A program made the position numbers and the translations under genes. Of a stretch of DNA of 34,887 nt, positions 23,961 to 31,694 are shown piece after piece. This DNA is from CAZZIZ01 sp964654535 (lineage in GTDB: Bacteria > Bacteroidota > Bacteroidia > Chitinophagales > UBA2359): assembly GCA_964654535.1 (NCBI GenBank), contig CAZZIZ010000012.1, forward strand, positions 1 through 34,887, read 5' to 3'. The notes beneath the pieces are model-generated. The model saw only the letters and a program-made list of their open reading frames with translations. It had not been told where the DNA came from and did not search any database. Every line of letters begins with the position of its first letter. Position 1 is the stretch's first letter.

Positions 23961-24136
23961 GCGTGAGGGATAGAAGGGTTTGTTTGAGCTCCTGTTGTTT
24001 TCGAACACAAACACTTAGCTCCCTAGAGCTAGATGTGTTTTGCGTGAAGAAAACAGAACAGAGCGAGCCCTGAAAGCCCGCCCCAACAAAAAAAGCCCCG
24101 CGTGTAACGCGAGGCTTTTTTTGTTGGGACACGCCC
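23961..24136. repeat. Structured intergenic element, copy B
   Basis: Same orientation as copy A, filling most of the 349-bp convergent gap 23825-24173. It runs from GCGTGAGGGATAG (23961) to GGGACACGCCC (24126-24136), with GCGTG/CACGC closing. The central hairpin is AAACAC (24009-24014) with GTGTTT (24035-24040), enclosing TTA, GCTC, CCTA, GAGC and TAGA. The next stem out is GTTTTC (23997-24002) with GAAAAC (24049-24054), plus CTGTT with AACAG. The core is GAAAGCCCGCCCC (24072-24084). The last hairpin is replaced by the long terminator at 24082-24128. A second CACGCCCAA follows at 24148-24156. The rest of the gap (23825-23960) shows nothing I can name. Confidence 0.8.
24082..24128. terminator. 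Very long bidirectional terminator hairpin inside element B
   Basis: CCCAACAAAAAAAGCC (24082-24097) pairs perfectly with GGCTTTTTTTGTTGGG (24113-24128). The stem continues inside through CGCGT/ACGCG around the loop GTA, with one mismatch. The A7/T7 tracts let it stop transcription of both the hydrolase gene (plus) and the outer-membrane-protein gene (minus). Confidence 0.92.
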
Positions 24137-24173
24137 AATTATTGGTCACGCCCAAAATATTTCAAGCGTTCGG

Positions 24174-24899
24174 TTACTGGTAGTCAAAGTACTTCACGCG
24201 TTTCGGACAAGAGCGTTGTGCAAAATATCCGATGCCTTGATTTATTTCCAGAACCAACATTGCTGAAATCGGGTTGCTGCTTTTGTACTCGTCGTACACT
24301 TTTCCATAAACGATATCTGCACCGTTAAGTTGCTCTTGGAAAAAGTCTGTGATATCGTACTTAATGCGCAAGCCAAGACTTACCAAAGTCAAGTTGCCGC
24401 CTAAAATATTTGAACCGAATCCGAGTACTCCTCTCAAGCGATTTTTTTCAACGGTATCAATAATGTCAACCGTGTTCATACTAACTGAGTCGGTGAAATT
24501 GGCGTTGTTTAATATTGAATATTCCCCTCCAATTTCGACGTACTGACCTCTACCCGTTTTGCGATAGAGGATTGCAAAGTCTATGGAATTGTAGTCTAGT
24601 TCTCTCAATCCTGAATTGGTCGAACCGATATCGTCGAGTGTTCTGAAATCGTATTTCTGGTTAAAACCACTGTACAAGGCTTCAAAAGTTAAGGCACTTT
24701 CAACTGTAAAGTTCAGGCCAAGCTTTCCGCCCACGGTGTAAGCTGATGAAAATTTGTGTACCAGCTCCGAATCGTCGAATACATTGGAATTTAGCACTAG
24801 GTTTCCTCCATAGCCTCCTTTGAGTCCTAGGTCAAAAAATATCTGAGCCTGGAGAGATGAGCTTATGAGGAACATTGCGAGAATTGCTACTCTTATCAT
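24174..24899 (-). CDS. Small outer-membrane beta-barrel protein (PorT-like)
   Basis: A 241-residue protein with a signal peptide (about 1-19, ending SLQAQ). The body consists of alternating strand-length segments: FFDLGLKGGYGGNLVL, YTVGGKLGLNFTVESAL, QYVEIGGEYSIL and LVSLGLRIKYDI. This suits an eight- to ten-strand barrel of the PorT or OmpA-beta-barrel kind. The C-terminus is unusual, carrying a Cys-Pro-Lys-Arg and ending in YFDYQ rather than a plain aromatic residue. It is the last gene of a tight three-gene minus-strand run with the FAD oxidoreductase (11-bp gap) and the EEP-family gene. The role is unknown. Confidence 0.78.
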   Translation of the reverse strand: MIRVAILAMFLISSSLQAQIFFDLGLKGGYGGNLVLNSNVFDDSELVHKFSSAYTVGGKLGLNFTVESALTFEALYSGFNQKYDFRTLDDIGSTNSGLRELDYNSIDFAILYRKTGRGQYVEIGGEYSILNNANFTDSVSMNTVDIIDTVEKNRLRGVLGFGSNILGGNLTLVSLGLRIKYDITDFFQEQLNGADIVYGKVYDEYKSSNPISAMLVLEINQGIGYFAQRSCPKRVKYFDYQ

Positions 24900-24910
24900 A
24901 TTTACGGGTT

Positions 24911-26035
24911 TTATAATTCTAGCATTTGTAGAGCCAAATCTGTGCCTAGTTTGCTTCCAAGAGCCACTCCCATGCCACCTAATCGTACAGCCGCGTAGAC
25001 TCGATCGCTAAACCGTTGACACACAGGGCGTTTGTCGTTGCCAAAGGCCATAATTCCGGACCAGCGATAGTCAATTTTATGAGGAGTATTCGGTAGAATA
25101 TCATTCTTAAGCCTATTATCAAGCTCTGCCATTATTTTCAGATTTAGGCCTTCTGTTGTGGTTTGCTCCCCTTCAATATCCAAGTTTCGTCCTCCACCGA
25201 AAATTATCCTATTCCCGATGTTTCTGAAATAGTAGTAGCCTTTATCGATATGAAAACAGCCTTTAATGTTAAGTCCCGCTATGGGCTCGGTGACCAAAAC
25301 TTGTCCTCGTCCTGGATTCAATTTTAGTTCGGGCATTAAGGTTTTTGCAAAGGCATTAGTACAGATGGCTATTTTATCTGCGAAGAGCGCTTGATTGCTG
25401 TTTTTCAGTTTTATCTGAACTTCATTTTTCTCTTCTTTAAACCCTTCGACTTTTGTGTTGCTTATTCGATGCACTCCTAATGTTCCGATATATTCAATGA
25501 GTCCCGTCATCATTTTGCCTGAGTCAATTTGTCCTTCTAGGGGATTGCATACCGCGTGCTTGAATGTTGTTTTCGCAAAACCATAGTTACTGATAACCGC
25601 GTCTTGTTGTAGAAAAACGTTTCGTCCGAACAAGGGGTGTAGGAGTTGATTTACTTCATCAAGTCGATCTAAGCAATGTTTATTTTCTTCCGACAAGAGA
25701 TCGAAACCTCCGTATTCAAAGTAACCGAGTGATTCTACACCCAATCGATGTATTAGTTTTTGCAAACCTTCGTAGCGATTTCTTACTAGTTGGAGTACTT
25801 CGTCTGGGCTCATTGTTTCGAGGTCGTCTAAGATTTCGCTTAGGCTACCAAAACAAGCGAAGCCGGCGTTTTTAACACTGGCGCCTGTTGGGAACAGCCC
25901 TTGATCAATTACTAAAACCGAACAATCTTTTGACTGTTCTTTTAATGAGGCCGCGACTGATAGGCCAACAATGCCTCCACCAACAACGATATAGTCGAAG
26001 CGCTGGAAACTTTTTATCTCCCAGAAGCTTTGCAT
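24911..26035 (-). CDS. FAD-dependent oxidoreductase (DAO family)
   Basis: A 374-residue flavoenzyme of the D-amino-acid-oxidase/glycine-oxidase superfamily. The dinucleotide-binding GGGIVG (residues 19-24) lies in YIVVGGGIVGLSVAASL. A second FAD contact is the acidic VLVIDQG strand end. The middle holds the substrate domain, with KIAICTNAFAK near 220. The C-terminal FAD cap has YRWSGIMAFGNDKRP and AVRLGGMGVALG. It probably oxidises a secondary or primary amine to an imine with oxygen or a quinone as acceptor. It is cytoplasmic, with no signal. It starts two bases after the stop of the EEP-family gene, so the pair is co-transcribed; a biochemical link is not obvious. The substrate cannot be read from the sequence. 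Confidence 0.87.
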   Translation of the reverse strand: MQSFWEIKSFQRFDYIVVGGGIVGLSVAASLKEQSKDCSVLVIDQGLFPTGASVKNAGFACFGSLSEILDDLETMSPDEVLQLVRNRYEGLQKLIHRLGVESLGYFEYGGFDLLSEENKHCLDRLDEVNQLLHPLFGRNVFLQQDAVISNYGFAKTTFKHAVCNPLEGQIDSGKMMTGLIEYIGTLGVHRISNTKVEGFKEEKNEVQIKLKNSNQALFADKIAICTNAFAKTLMPELKLNPGRGQVLVTEPIAGLNIKGCFHIDKGYYYFRNIGNRIIFGGGRNLDIEGEQTTTEGLNLKIMAELDNRLKNDILPNTPHKIDYRWSGIMAFGNDKRPVCQRFSDRVYAAVRLGGMGVALGSKLGTDLALQMLEL

Positions 26036-26037
26036 TA

Positions 26038-27105
26038 TTACTTTAAGCTGAAGCGCATTTTGACCGGCTGATGGTCGGAATAATCGAAGCCGATATCGAC
26101 GCCCGCCACGGCCTGCACATCTATGTTTGGTGAGGCGAAATAGAAATCAATAACGGTGGTAAAGGTTGTGGCCGCGTTGTAGGGGCTTGAGGTTTTGCGG
26201 TTTGTAGGAACGTTTTCATCGAAGGCCCATTGCCAACCAGGAATGTAATCGGCATCTATTGGGATCTGTGGCACTACGTCTTGGCCATTGGGTTTTGCAA
26301 ACTTGTTATTGTCAAAACCCGGGGCTGTTTGATTCCAATCGCCACCCACAATAACGTAATTGCCTTTTGCGTACTCTTCTTTAAGTAGTTCGCGGAGATA
26401 TTCCATTTGGCGTTTTTTCAAACCACCCTTGTCGTAAGCAGAGTTGTGAGTATTAATCATAAGCAACTCCTTGCCATTCGCGGTTTTGAAACGTTGTAGT
26501 AAAAAGCAACGGTCTAAAAAGAACATGCTTTTCGGCCAAGCGAAGTTGCCCGGAAACTGATAGCGGGTGTTTTCGGTTGACTGGTATTTGCTAAGCGAAA
26601 GCAATCCGCTTTCTACCTTGCCCATTGGTTCGGTAAATGGAATAGGAATGTGCTTTACCTTATAGTTTAATGCGAGTGTGTTATTGTGCCCCGAACAGGC
26701 ACTTTCAATTACTGTTCTTTGATTGCTGAAGTGGCTTCTCTTGGAGTTAATGTCGACTTCTTGGTACAGAATGAAGTCTGCTTCTTTATAGGCTGTCGAA
26801 ACATTTTTAAGTCCTTCAATATTTTTCTTGACATAGTTCTCAGGAGTAATAACATTCTCACCGCCGTCGTAGAAGAAGTCAACTTCTTTTCCGAGACCGC
26901 AATAGCCGATATTCCAGATCAAAACATTCAGAGCTTGTCCCACGGGAACTACAGCAACACCGGCTGGACCTGAAGGTTTCAAATGTTCTTTTTCGTCTGG
27001 GCTATAGTTGGTAGCTGTCGCGTATGCGATAAAGCCCCCAAGCACCAAAGCGACACAAAGAGCCAAAAACAAAAGAACTTTAAGGAAGAGCCAAAACATC
27101 CGCAT
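26038..27105 (-). CDS. Membrane-anchored endonuclease/exonuclease/phosphatase family enzyme
   Basis: A 355-residue protein. One N-terminal transmembrane segment (about 5-31) is followed by an EEP (DNase I-like) fold. The catalytic set is complete: Asn65 in LIWNIGY, Glu116 in YQEVD, INTHN near 220, GGDWNQ near 250, DFYFAS near 320, and Asp344-His345 in YSDHQP. The anchored, outward-facing placement suggests a secreted nuclease or a phospho(di)esterase such as a sphingomyelinase-like enzyme; the sequence does not decide. A second ATG two codons in is an alternative start. It is divergent from the hemolysin III gene and is the first gene of the three-gene run with the FAD oxidoreductase and the small barrel protein. 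Confidence 0.88.
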   Translation of the reverse strand: MRMFWLFLKVLLFLALCVALVLGGFIAYATATNYSPDEKEHLKPSGPAGVAVVPVGQALNVLIWNIGYCGLGKEVDFFYDGGENVITPENYVKKNIEGLKNVSTAYKEADFILYQEVDINSKRSHFSNQRTVIESACSGHNNTLALNYKVKHIPIPFTEPMGKVESGLLSLSKYQSTENTRYQFPGNFAWPKSMFFLDRCFLLQRFKTANGKELLMINTHNSAYDKGGLKKRQMEYLRELLKEEYAKGNYVIVGGDWNQTAPGFDNNKFAKPNGQDVVPQIPIDADYIPGWQWAFDENVPTNRKTSSPYNAATTFTTVIDFYFASPNIDVQAVAGVDIGFDYSDHQPVKMRFSLK

Positions 27106-27146
27106 AAGATTGGGTTTAAACTGCCAAGGAAAGCATTGCTTTCAAC

Positions 27147-27162
27147 TATCTTCGTAAAGATA
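27147..27162. promoter_or_regulatory. Inverted repeat in the divergent EEP/hemolysin III gap
   Basis: TATCTT-CGTA-AAGATA is a perfect six-base inverted repeat with a four-base spacer. It lies three bases before the proposed GTG start of the hemolysin III gene and 42 bases upstream of the EEP gene start. It could be an operator serving both directions. There is no second copy to support it. Confidence 0.35.
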
Positions 27163-27165
27163 TTC

Positions 27166-27840
27166 GTGAAATCACCCCATAAAGAAAATATTAATCAACC
27201 TTTTCGGTCTTTTTTAAAGAACGATCGTGAAATCGCAAACGTGGTCACCCATGGCTTGGGTCTGATTTTTACTATAATTGGTATGCCCTACCTACTTTAT
27301 CTAGCCATTGAAAAGAGCAATTCCTTGCTCGTGACGGGCGTAAGCATCTTCGCTGTATCAATGTTTATGGTCTACCTATCCTCCACTTTGTACCATCTTT
27401 TTCAAGAGCCAAAGCTGAAACACAGGTTTAGGAAGTTCGATCACATATCGATCTACTTTCTTATTGCCGGCACGTACACGCCATTTATCCTGAACTATTT
27501 GCAGAACGCTAGTGGCAGTATGATACTTTGGATTGTTTGGATAGCAGCTGGTGTTGGTACGATTTTCAAACTTGTTGCCGTTGGTCGGTACAATGCGCTC
27601 GCGACCTTGGGTTATGTTGCAATGGGCTGGACGGCCATTCTTTTTATCAATCAGGTGATTGAAAGTTTTCCCGCAATATGTTTGATGTGGATTTTGGTGG
27701 GAGCGGCTTTTTACAGCACTGGCGTTGTTTTCTACTTATGGAAAAAGTATAAATACCACCACGCCATTTGGCACCTCTTTGTAATGGCAGGCAGTGCCTG
27801 CCACTACATAGCGGTGTTCAATTCTGTTAACCTAAGCTAG
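27166..27840 (+). CDS. Hemolysin III / PAQR family membrane protein
   Basis: A 224-residue membrane protein with seven predicted transmembrane segments. The family hallmarks are present: NVVTHGLG near the N-terminus, SSTLYHLF, KFDHISIYFLIAGTYTPF, and the C-terminal HAIWHLFVMAGSACHYIA with conserved histidines of the metal-binding site. The open frame continues upstream to 26983 but there runs antisense through the EEP gene and is basic and unstructured. The GTG at 27166 gives the usual family length of about 220 residues, so I prefer it. Function in bacteria is uncertain, possibly a metal-dependent hydrolase of lipids. Its last nine bases overlap the end of the convergent Crp/Fnr gene. Confidence 0.88.
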   Translation: MKSPHKENINQPFRSFLKNDREIANVVTHGLGLIFTIIGMPYLLYLAIEKSNSLLVTGVSIFAVSMFMVYLSSTLYHLFQEPKLKHRFRKFDHISIYFLIAGTYTPFILNYLQNASGSMILWIVWIAAGVGTIFKLVAVGRYNALATLGYVAMGWTAILFINQVIESFPAICLMWILVGAAFYSTGVVFYLWKKYKYHHAIWHLFVMAGSACHYIAVFNSVNLS

Positions 27841-28512
27841 TGTAGCTAGGTCTCTGATTAAAATTCTACGACGATCAAAATAAATTTGATTCTTAGCTCT
27901 AAGATCGTTCAAAACGGTTGTTACCGTTTGACGAGACGTAGCTGTTAAATTCGCAATTTCCATGTGTGTTAGGTAATTGTGAATTAAAGTTTCATAACCA
28001 ATTTTCTTGCCGGTAGTTTCTGCCAGGTCTTTAATAAAGTCGACAATTCTACCTCTTGCATTTTGAAAGACCATAGACTGGAGACGCTTTTCAGCACGCT
28101 TCAATCTAGCGGAAACAAGCTCAATGTATTTGAAACTTGAAGCCGAATTTTTTAATACCATCTCACGTACAGTCGCCAAAGGAATTTGAAGGACGGTTAC
28201 TTCAGTTGTTAATGCCTGAGCAAACTCTTTAGACTCTTCTGCACTGATAAGTGCCAGTTCGCCAAAAAGTTTTTCTGGGTAAACAATTGATTGAATCACC
28301 TCCTTGCCTTCTTCGTCGTAGACTCCGGTTTTTACAACACCACTAACCAAAACGTTAAGGTGAGTAATTTCCTTCCCTGGAAAAATGATAAACTCACCTT
28401 TCTTGAACTTCGCTTCCGAAGTCTCCAAAAAGAGTGCTTCTTTTTCCATTACCGACAAATCCTTGAATAACGGTACCTGAAATAATACTGGGGGATCTTT
28501 AACTGCTTGCAT
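27832..28512 (-). CDS. Crp/Fnr family transcriptional regulator
   Basis: A 226-residue regulator. The N-terminal cyclic-nucleotide-binding-like beta-roll (about 15-120) contains KGEFIIFPGKEITHLNVLVSG split here as KGEFIIFPGKE and LNVLVSGVVK, then FGELALIS. A dimerisation helix spans about 125-155. The winged helix-turn-helix (about 165-225) carries MEIANLTATSRQTVTTVLNDL, where SRQTVTTVL is the recognition helix. No cysteine cluster for an Fe-S centre is visible, so it is not a classical Fnr oxygen sensor; the ligand is unknown. A GTGAT-N4-ATCAC palindrome lies 31 bp upstream of the ATG and suggests autoregulation. It overlaps the hemolysin III gene tail to tail by nine bases. Confidence 0.93.
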   Translation of the reverse strand: MQAVKDPPVLFQVPLFKDLSVMEKEALFLETSEAKFKKGEFIIFPGKEITHLNVLVSGVVKTGVYDEEGKEVIQSIVYPEKLFGELALISAEESKEFAQALTTEVTVLQIPLATVREMVLKNSASSFKYIELVSARLKRAEKRLQSMVFQNARGRIVDFIKDLAETTGKKIGYETLIHNYLTHMEIANLTATSRQTVTTVLNDLRAKNQIYFDRRRILIRDLATLA

Positions 28513-28542
28513 AATATTGGATTTTGTTCATTCCAAATCTCA

Positions 28543-28556
28543 GTGATAAGTATCAC
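28543..28556. promoter_or_regulatory. Candidate Crp/Fnr operator (autoregulatory)
   Basis: GTGATAAGTATCAC is a perfect 14-bp palindrome of the form GTGAT-N4-ATCAC, the layout of Fnr-type sites (TTGAT-N4-ATCAA). It is 31 bp upstream of the Crp/Fnr gene start, where binding would overlap the promoter. Autoregulation is inferred from position and shape. Confidence 0.65.
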
Positions 28557-28605
28557 GGAATTATAACAAGTTGGTACCTTTTCTATGTGAGAGCCTCAAA
28601 AGTGT

Positions 28606-28637
28606 TAAAAAACCTAAATTTCTGGTCGATTTAGGTT
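28606..28637 (-). terminator. Intrinsic terminator of the kinase/response-regulator operon
   Basis: On the minus strand AACCTAAAT (from 28637-28629) pairs with ATTTAGGTT (28619-28611) around a nine-base loop and runs into TTTT (28610-28607). It lies 51 bases after the kinase stop at 28688. Confidence 0.82.
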
Positions 28638-28687
28638 CAATCGAACTCATTTTGTAGCGAAGCTAGCGTGTAAATATTCCTTTTTGC

Positions 28688-30151
28688 TTAGGCCACTTGG
28701 TAAAGTGGGAGCTCAAAGGTGAAAGCTGTACCCTTATTGAGTTCGCTATCTACACTTATGCTTGAGTCGTGCAATTCTACTATTTTTTTAGCAATGGCTA
28801 AACCCAAACCGGCTCCCTGTCCGTTTTCAGCGCGATTTCCTTTCTGATAGCGATTAAAAATATGCGGAAGCTCTTTTTTGTCAATTCCAACTCCAGTATC
28901 CACTACCCTTACTTCGACCGATTGGTCTTTCTGATTCAGCTCAATATTTATAACATCACCCTGTCTACAGAATTTGATCGCATTATCAATGATGTTTTGC
29001 AGAACTCTATCGATCAATTCAATATCTGCTTTCACTAAAGGAAGCGACTTGCTTAAAATTGTGTTTACGCTTATTCCTTTATTTCTGGCAATCAGTCGGT
29101 ACTTGTTCGCTATATCGTGAACCAGCTCACCCATTGAAAGCGGTTCCAAAACCAAGGATCTTTCTCTCGCTTCTAATCGAGATAACTCAAAAAGGTCATC
29201 AACCAACTTGTTAAGTCTCTCCGTGTTATCTAAGGCGATTTGCGTGTATTGATTTTTTTTCTCATCACTCAGTTCGTCCTTTTTCAAAATCATCGTTTCC
29301 AAAAACCCTTGAATTGATGCTATCGGTGTGCGCAAATCGTGAGACACATTTGCGATTAACTCCCTACGTAAACGTTCAACCCCTTTTAGTTCTTCGAAAT
29401 TATGCTGTATGGTATCCGCCATATCATTGAAGGTTTCTGCCACCTCTTTCATCTCACTGCGGTCGTTCAAATTAATACGCGTGTCTAAGTCCCCTTCTTT
29501 GAACCTGCGCATTGACTCTAAAATGACTTTAAACTTATTTGTCAAAAACCAAAAACCTAAAAGGCCCAACACAAGAGCAGCAGCCATAGATAGCAGCATG
29601 TTTCTCGCTCCTACTTGTAGTATATAACTCTCTTTGATGTGCGCCATTACAGAGTCGGTTTCCTGCCCACCCAAAATAACATAGGCATAACCAGTTTGTT
29701 TGTTTCCTTCCATAACCGGTGCAGCCGAAAATATTTTACACTTAACTCCATTTCTAGGATTAGTACCAGTAACGCAACCCATTAGCGGGTTCTCAACGAA
29801 ATCTACTATCGGGGCTATTTCAATTTGATTTGTAACTATTGGTTCTTCTGAAGTAGACGCCGAAACAATATTCCCCTTTAAATCGGTTAAGTAAATGTCA
29901 ATATTTGGATTTACGTTGGTGATTGATTCGAAGATGTCATCCAACCAATCTTGATTAATGTTGCCCCCCTTAATTGTTGACCCAATTTCATTAACAATGT
30001 TTTGAGCAAGGTTCTCATTAAGGCTTTGATTCACCTCCTGGCCATATTCCATAGAACACTTTATGGATATGTACGAGATAAGACATACAATCGAAAGCAT
30101 CATAACGAGCAGAAGGCTCGCCATTTGCCAAAATAATTTTGTGCTTTTCAT
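28688..30151 (-). CDS. HAMP-domain sensor histidine kinase
   Basis: A 487-residue membrane kinase. Transmembrane segments at about 8-30 and 180-203 flank a periplasmic sensor of about 150 residues. This contains YLTDLKGNIVSAST, a CACHE/PAS-like strand pattern, and two cysteines (CVTG, KCKIF). HAMP is at about 204-256. HisKA has the phosphoacceptor His271 in NVSHDLRTP. The ATPase domain has the N box NIIDNAIKF, G1 DTGVGI and G2 GQGAGLGLAI. It should autophosphorylate in response to an envelope or extracellular signal and pass phosphate to the response regulator encoded three bases upstream. The signal is unknown. The gene ends before the terminator at 28606-28637. Confidence 0.95.
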   Translation of the reverse strand: MKSTKLFWQMASLLLVMMLSIVCLISYISIKCSMEYGQEVNQSLNENLAQNIVNEIGSTIKGGNINQDWLDDIFESITNVNPNIDIYLTDLKGNIVSASTSEEPIVTNQIEIAPIVDFVENPLMGCVTGTNPRNGVKCKIFSAAPVMEGNKQTGYAYVILGGQETDSVMAHIKESYILQVGARNMLLSMAAALVLGLLGFWFLTNKFKVILESMRRFKEGDLDTRINLNDRSEMKEVAETFNDMADTIQHNFEELKGVERLRRELIANVSHDLRTPIASIQGFLETMILKKDELSDEKKNQYTQIALDNTERLNKLVDDLFELSRLEARERSLVLEPLSMGELVHDIANKYRLIARNKGISVNTILSKSLPLVKADIELIDRVLQNIIDNAIKFCRQGDVINIELNQKDQSVEVRVVDTGVGIDKKELPHIFNRYQKGNRAENGQGAGLGLAIAKKIVELHDSSISVDSELNKGTAFTFELPLYQVA

Positions 30152-30154
30152 ATG

Positions 30155-30868
30155 CTACAGTTCATCATTAAAACGATACCCTACCCCCCAGGTTGTAAGT
30201 ATAAATTTAGGTTTCGACATGTCAACTTCCATCTTTGCTCGTAAGCGGTTTATGTGACTATTGACAGTATGCTCGAAACCTTTAAACTCAAAACCCCATA
30301 TAAGGTTTAATATTCTTTCTCTACTATAAGTAACTCCTGGGTTCTGCGCCAACAAAGACAAGAGATCAAATTCCTTTGGAGTTAACTCTATTCTGTTATC
30401 CCCCATTGTTAACTTTCTCTTGTCCACTTCTAAGACCATTTCATCAACTCTTATTTGAGCTTCAACTCCGGCAGAAGCTTCTACGTTATCCAGTTCAATT
30501 CTACGGAAGATTGCTTTCACTCTGGCCACAAACTCTCTCACACTAAATGGCTTGGTCATATAATCGTCCGCACCACTTTCTAGGCCCAAAACTTTATCGA
30601 TCTCTTCCGATTTCGATGTAAGCATTAGTATGGGCGTCCTCACTTTTTCTCCACGCAGACTTTTGCTAATCTCCAAACCATTCATTCCAGGCAACATGAG
30701 ATCTAATACAATTAGATCATATACGCCTTCAATTCCCTCTTTCAAGCCCTCGCGTCCATCACTTTTCCAAACCACCTCACAGTGTAGGTCATTCAGATGT
30801 ATGAGAATTAACTCAGCTATGCTTTTGTCATCTTCTATGACTAAAACTCGTTTTGACCTATCTGCCAT
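30155..30868 (-). CDS. OmpR-family response regulator
   Basis: A 237-residue DNA-binding response regulator. The receiver domain (about 7-120) has the acidic pair in IEDD (13-14), phosphoacceptor Asp56 in VLDLMLPG, Thr/Ser in LMLTSKS near 84, and Lys106 in MTKPFS. The OmpR/PhoB winged helix (about 135-235) has the typical ELTPKEFDLLSLLAQNPG, LIWGFEF, TVNSHINRLRAK and TWGVGYRF. It pairs with the histidine kinase whose ATG follows its stop after three bases. Targets are unknown. Its promoter should be in the 66-bp gap before the Nudix gene stop. Confidence 0.96.
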   Translation of the reverse strand: MADRSKRVLVIEDDKSIAELILIHLNDLHCEVVWKSDGREGLKEGIEGVYDLIVLDLMLPGMNGLEISKSLRGEKVRTPILMLTSKSEEIDKVLGLESGADDYMTKPFSVREFVARVKAIFRRIELDNVEASAGVEAQIRVDEMVLEVDKRKLTMGDNRIELTPKEFDLLSLLAQNPGVTYSRERILNLIWGFEFKGFEHTVNSHINRLRAKMEVDMSKPKFILTTWGVGYRFNDEL

Positions 30869-30934
30869 ATAATATTGTATAAAATTCCGCCTTTTTTACG
30901 GTCTGTATTGTAGTCTAGTTGACTAAGAACGATT

Positions 30935-31618
30935 TCAAACCTCAAATTGCCAGCCAGACTCTTTTAGTTCAAAATATCTGGTTTTATTGAACTTAAATAA
31001 ATTTGCTGGACGCCCCCTTCCCTTGACTATCTGCTCGGGCTGCTCCTCCAGTATGCCCAGAGAAATAATCTTCTTTTTAAAATTCCGTCGATCGAGCGGC
31101 CTTTGCCAAAGCGATTTATAGACTTTCTCTAAATCAGAAAAAGGAAACTTGCTTGGCAATAGCTCAAAAGCCAGTGGCTGGCGACGCATGCGGTCACTCA
31201 GTTTAGCTATAGCGGTTTCAACGATACGCAAATGATCAAAGGCCAAATCAGGCAAGTTGTCCGCGGGATACCAATCCGCTTCCTCAGCATCATCATTACC
31301 GGATACGTAAGTGCGTCCTGGTTTTACCAAACCGAAAAATGCTACCGAGATGACACGCCCCCTCGGATCTCTTTCTGGTCGCCCAAAGGTGAAGAATTGT
31401 TCGAGGTAATTAATTTTCAAATGGGTTTCTTCTAGCAATTCTCGGCGAACCGCTCGCTCTAAAGACTCATCATTTTCTACAAATCCTCCAGGCAATACCC
31501 AGCGATGAATAAAGGGCTCTGCCTTTCGTTTTATCAAAAGCACACGCACACCGACGTCCCTTTTAAAAGAGAAAACCACAGCGTCTACCGCTACTTTTAT
31601 TTCTTGAGAGACATTCAC
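30935..31618 (-). CDS. Nudix hydrolase-like transcriptional regulator (NrtR type)
   Basis: A 227-residue protein. An N-terminal Nudix domain (about 5-140) is joined to a C-terminal winged helix (about 150-225). The Nudix box GFVENDESLERAVRRELLEE (residues 45-64) keeps the spacing and all catalytic Glu residues of GX5EX7REUXEEXGU; only the late Gly is His66. The C-terminus holds FKKKIISLGILEEQPEQ and GRGRPANLFKFN, typical of the NrtR/AraR group of Bacteroidota. These sense ADP-ribose or similar sugars and repress NAD or sugar genes. No target gene is adjacent. The start is a GTG at 31616-31618. It follows the recA terminator. Confidence 0.9.
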   Translation of the reverse strand: MNVSQEIKVAVDAVVFSFKRDVGVRVLLIKRKAEPFIHRWVLPGGFVENDESLERAVRRELLEETHLKINYLEQFFTFGRPERDPRGRVISVAFFGLVKPGRTYVSGNDDAEEADWYPADNLPDLAFDHLRIVETAIAKLSDRMRRQPLAFELLPSKFPFSDLEKVYKSLWQRPLDRRNFKKKIISLGILEEQPEQIVKGRGRPANLFKFNKTRYFELKESGWQFEV

Positions 31619-31630
31619 TTCTTCAATTTA

Positions 31631-31667
31631 ACCAAAATAAAAAAGGCGTGACCAAATGGTCACGCCT
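31631..31667 (-). terminator. Intrinsic terminator after recA
   Basis: AGGCGTGACCA (31644-31654) pairs with TGGTCACGCCT (31657-31667) around two bases. On the minus strand a TTTTTTATTTTGG tract follows. It is 28 bases after the recA stop (31695) and 13 bases before the Nudix gene start. Confidence 0.92.
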
Positions 31668-31694
31668 GTCCCCTGCTTTATAGAAGAATCTACG

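Noticed and set aside
26983..27165. 61-residue N-terminal extension of the hemolysin III protein
   Set aside because: It is antisense to the EEP gene start, basic and without membrane segments. The GTG at 27166 gives the family length.
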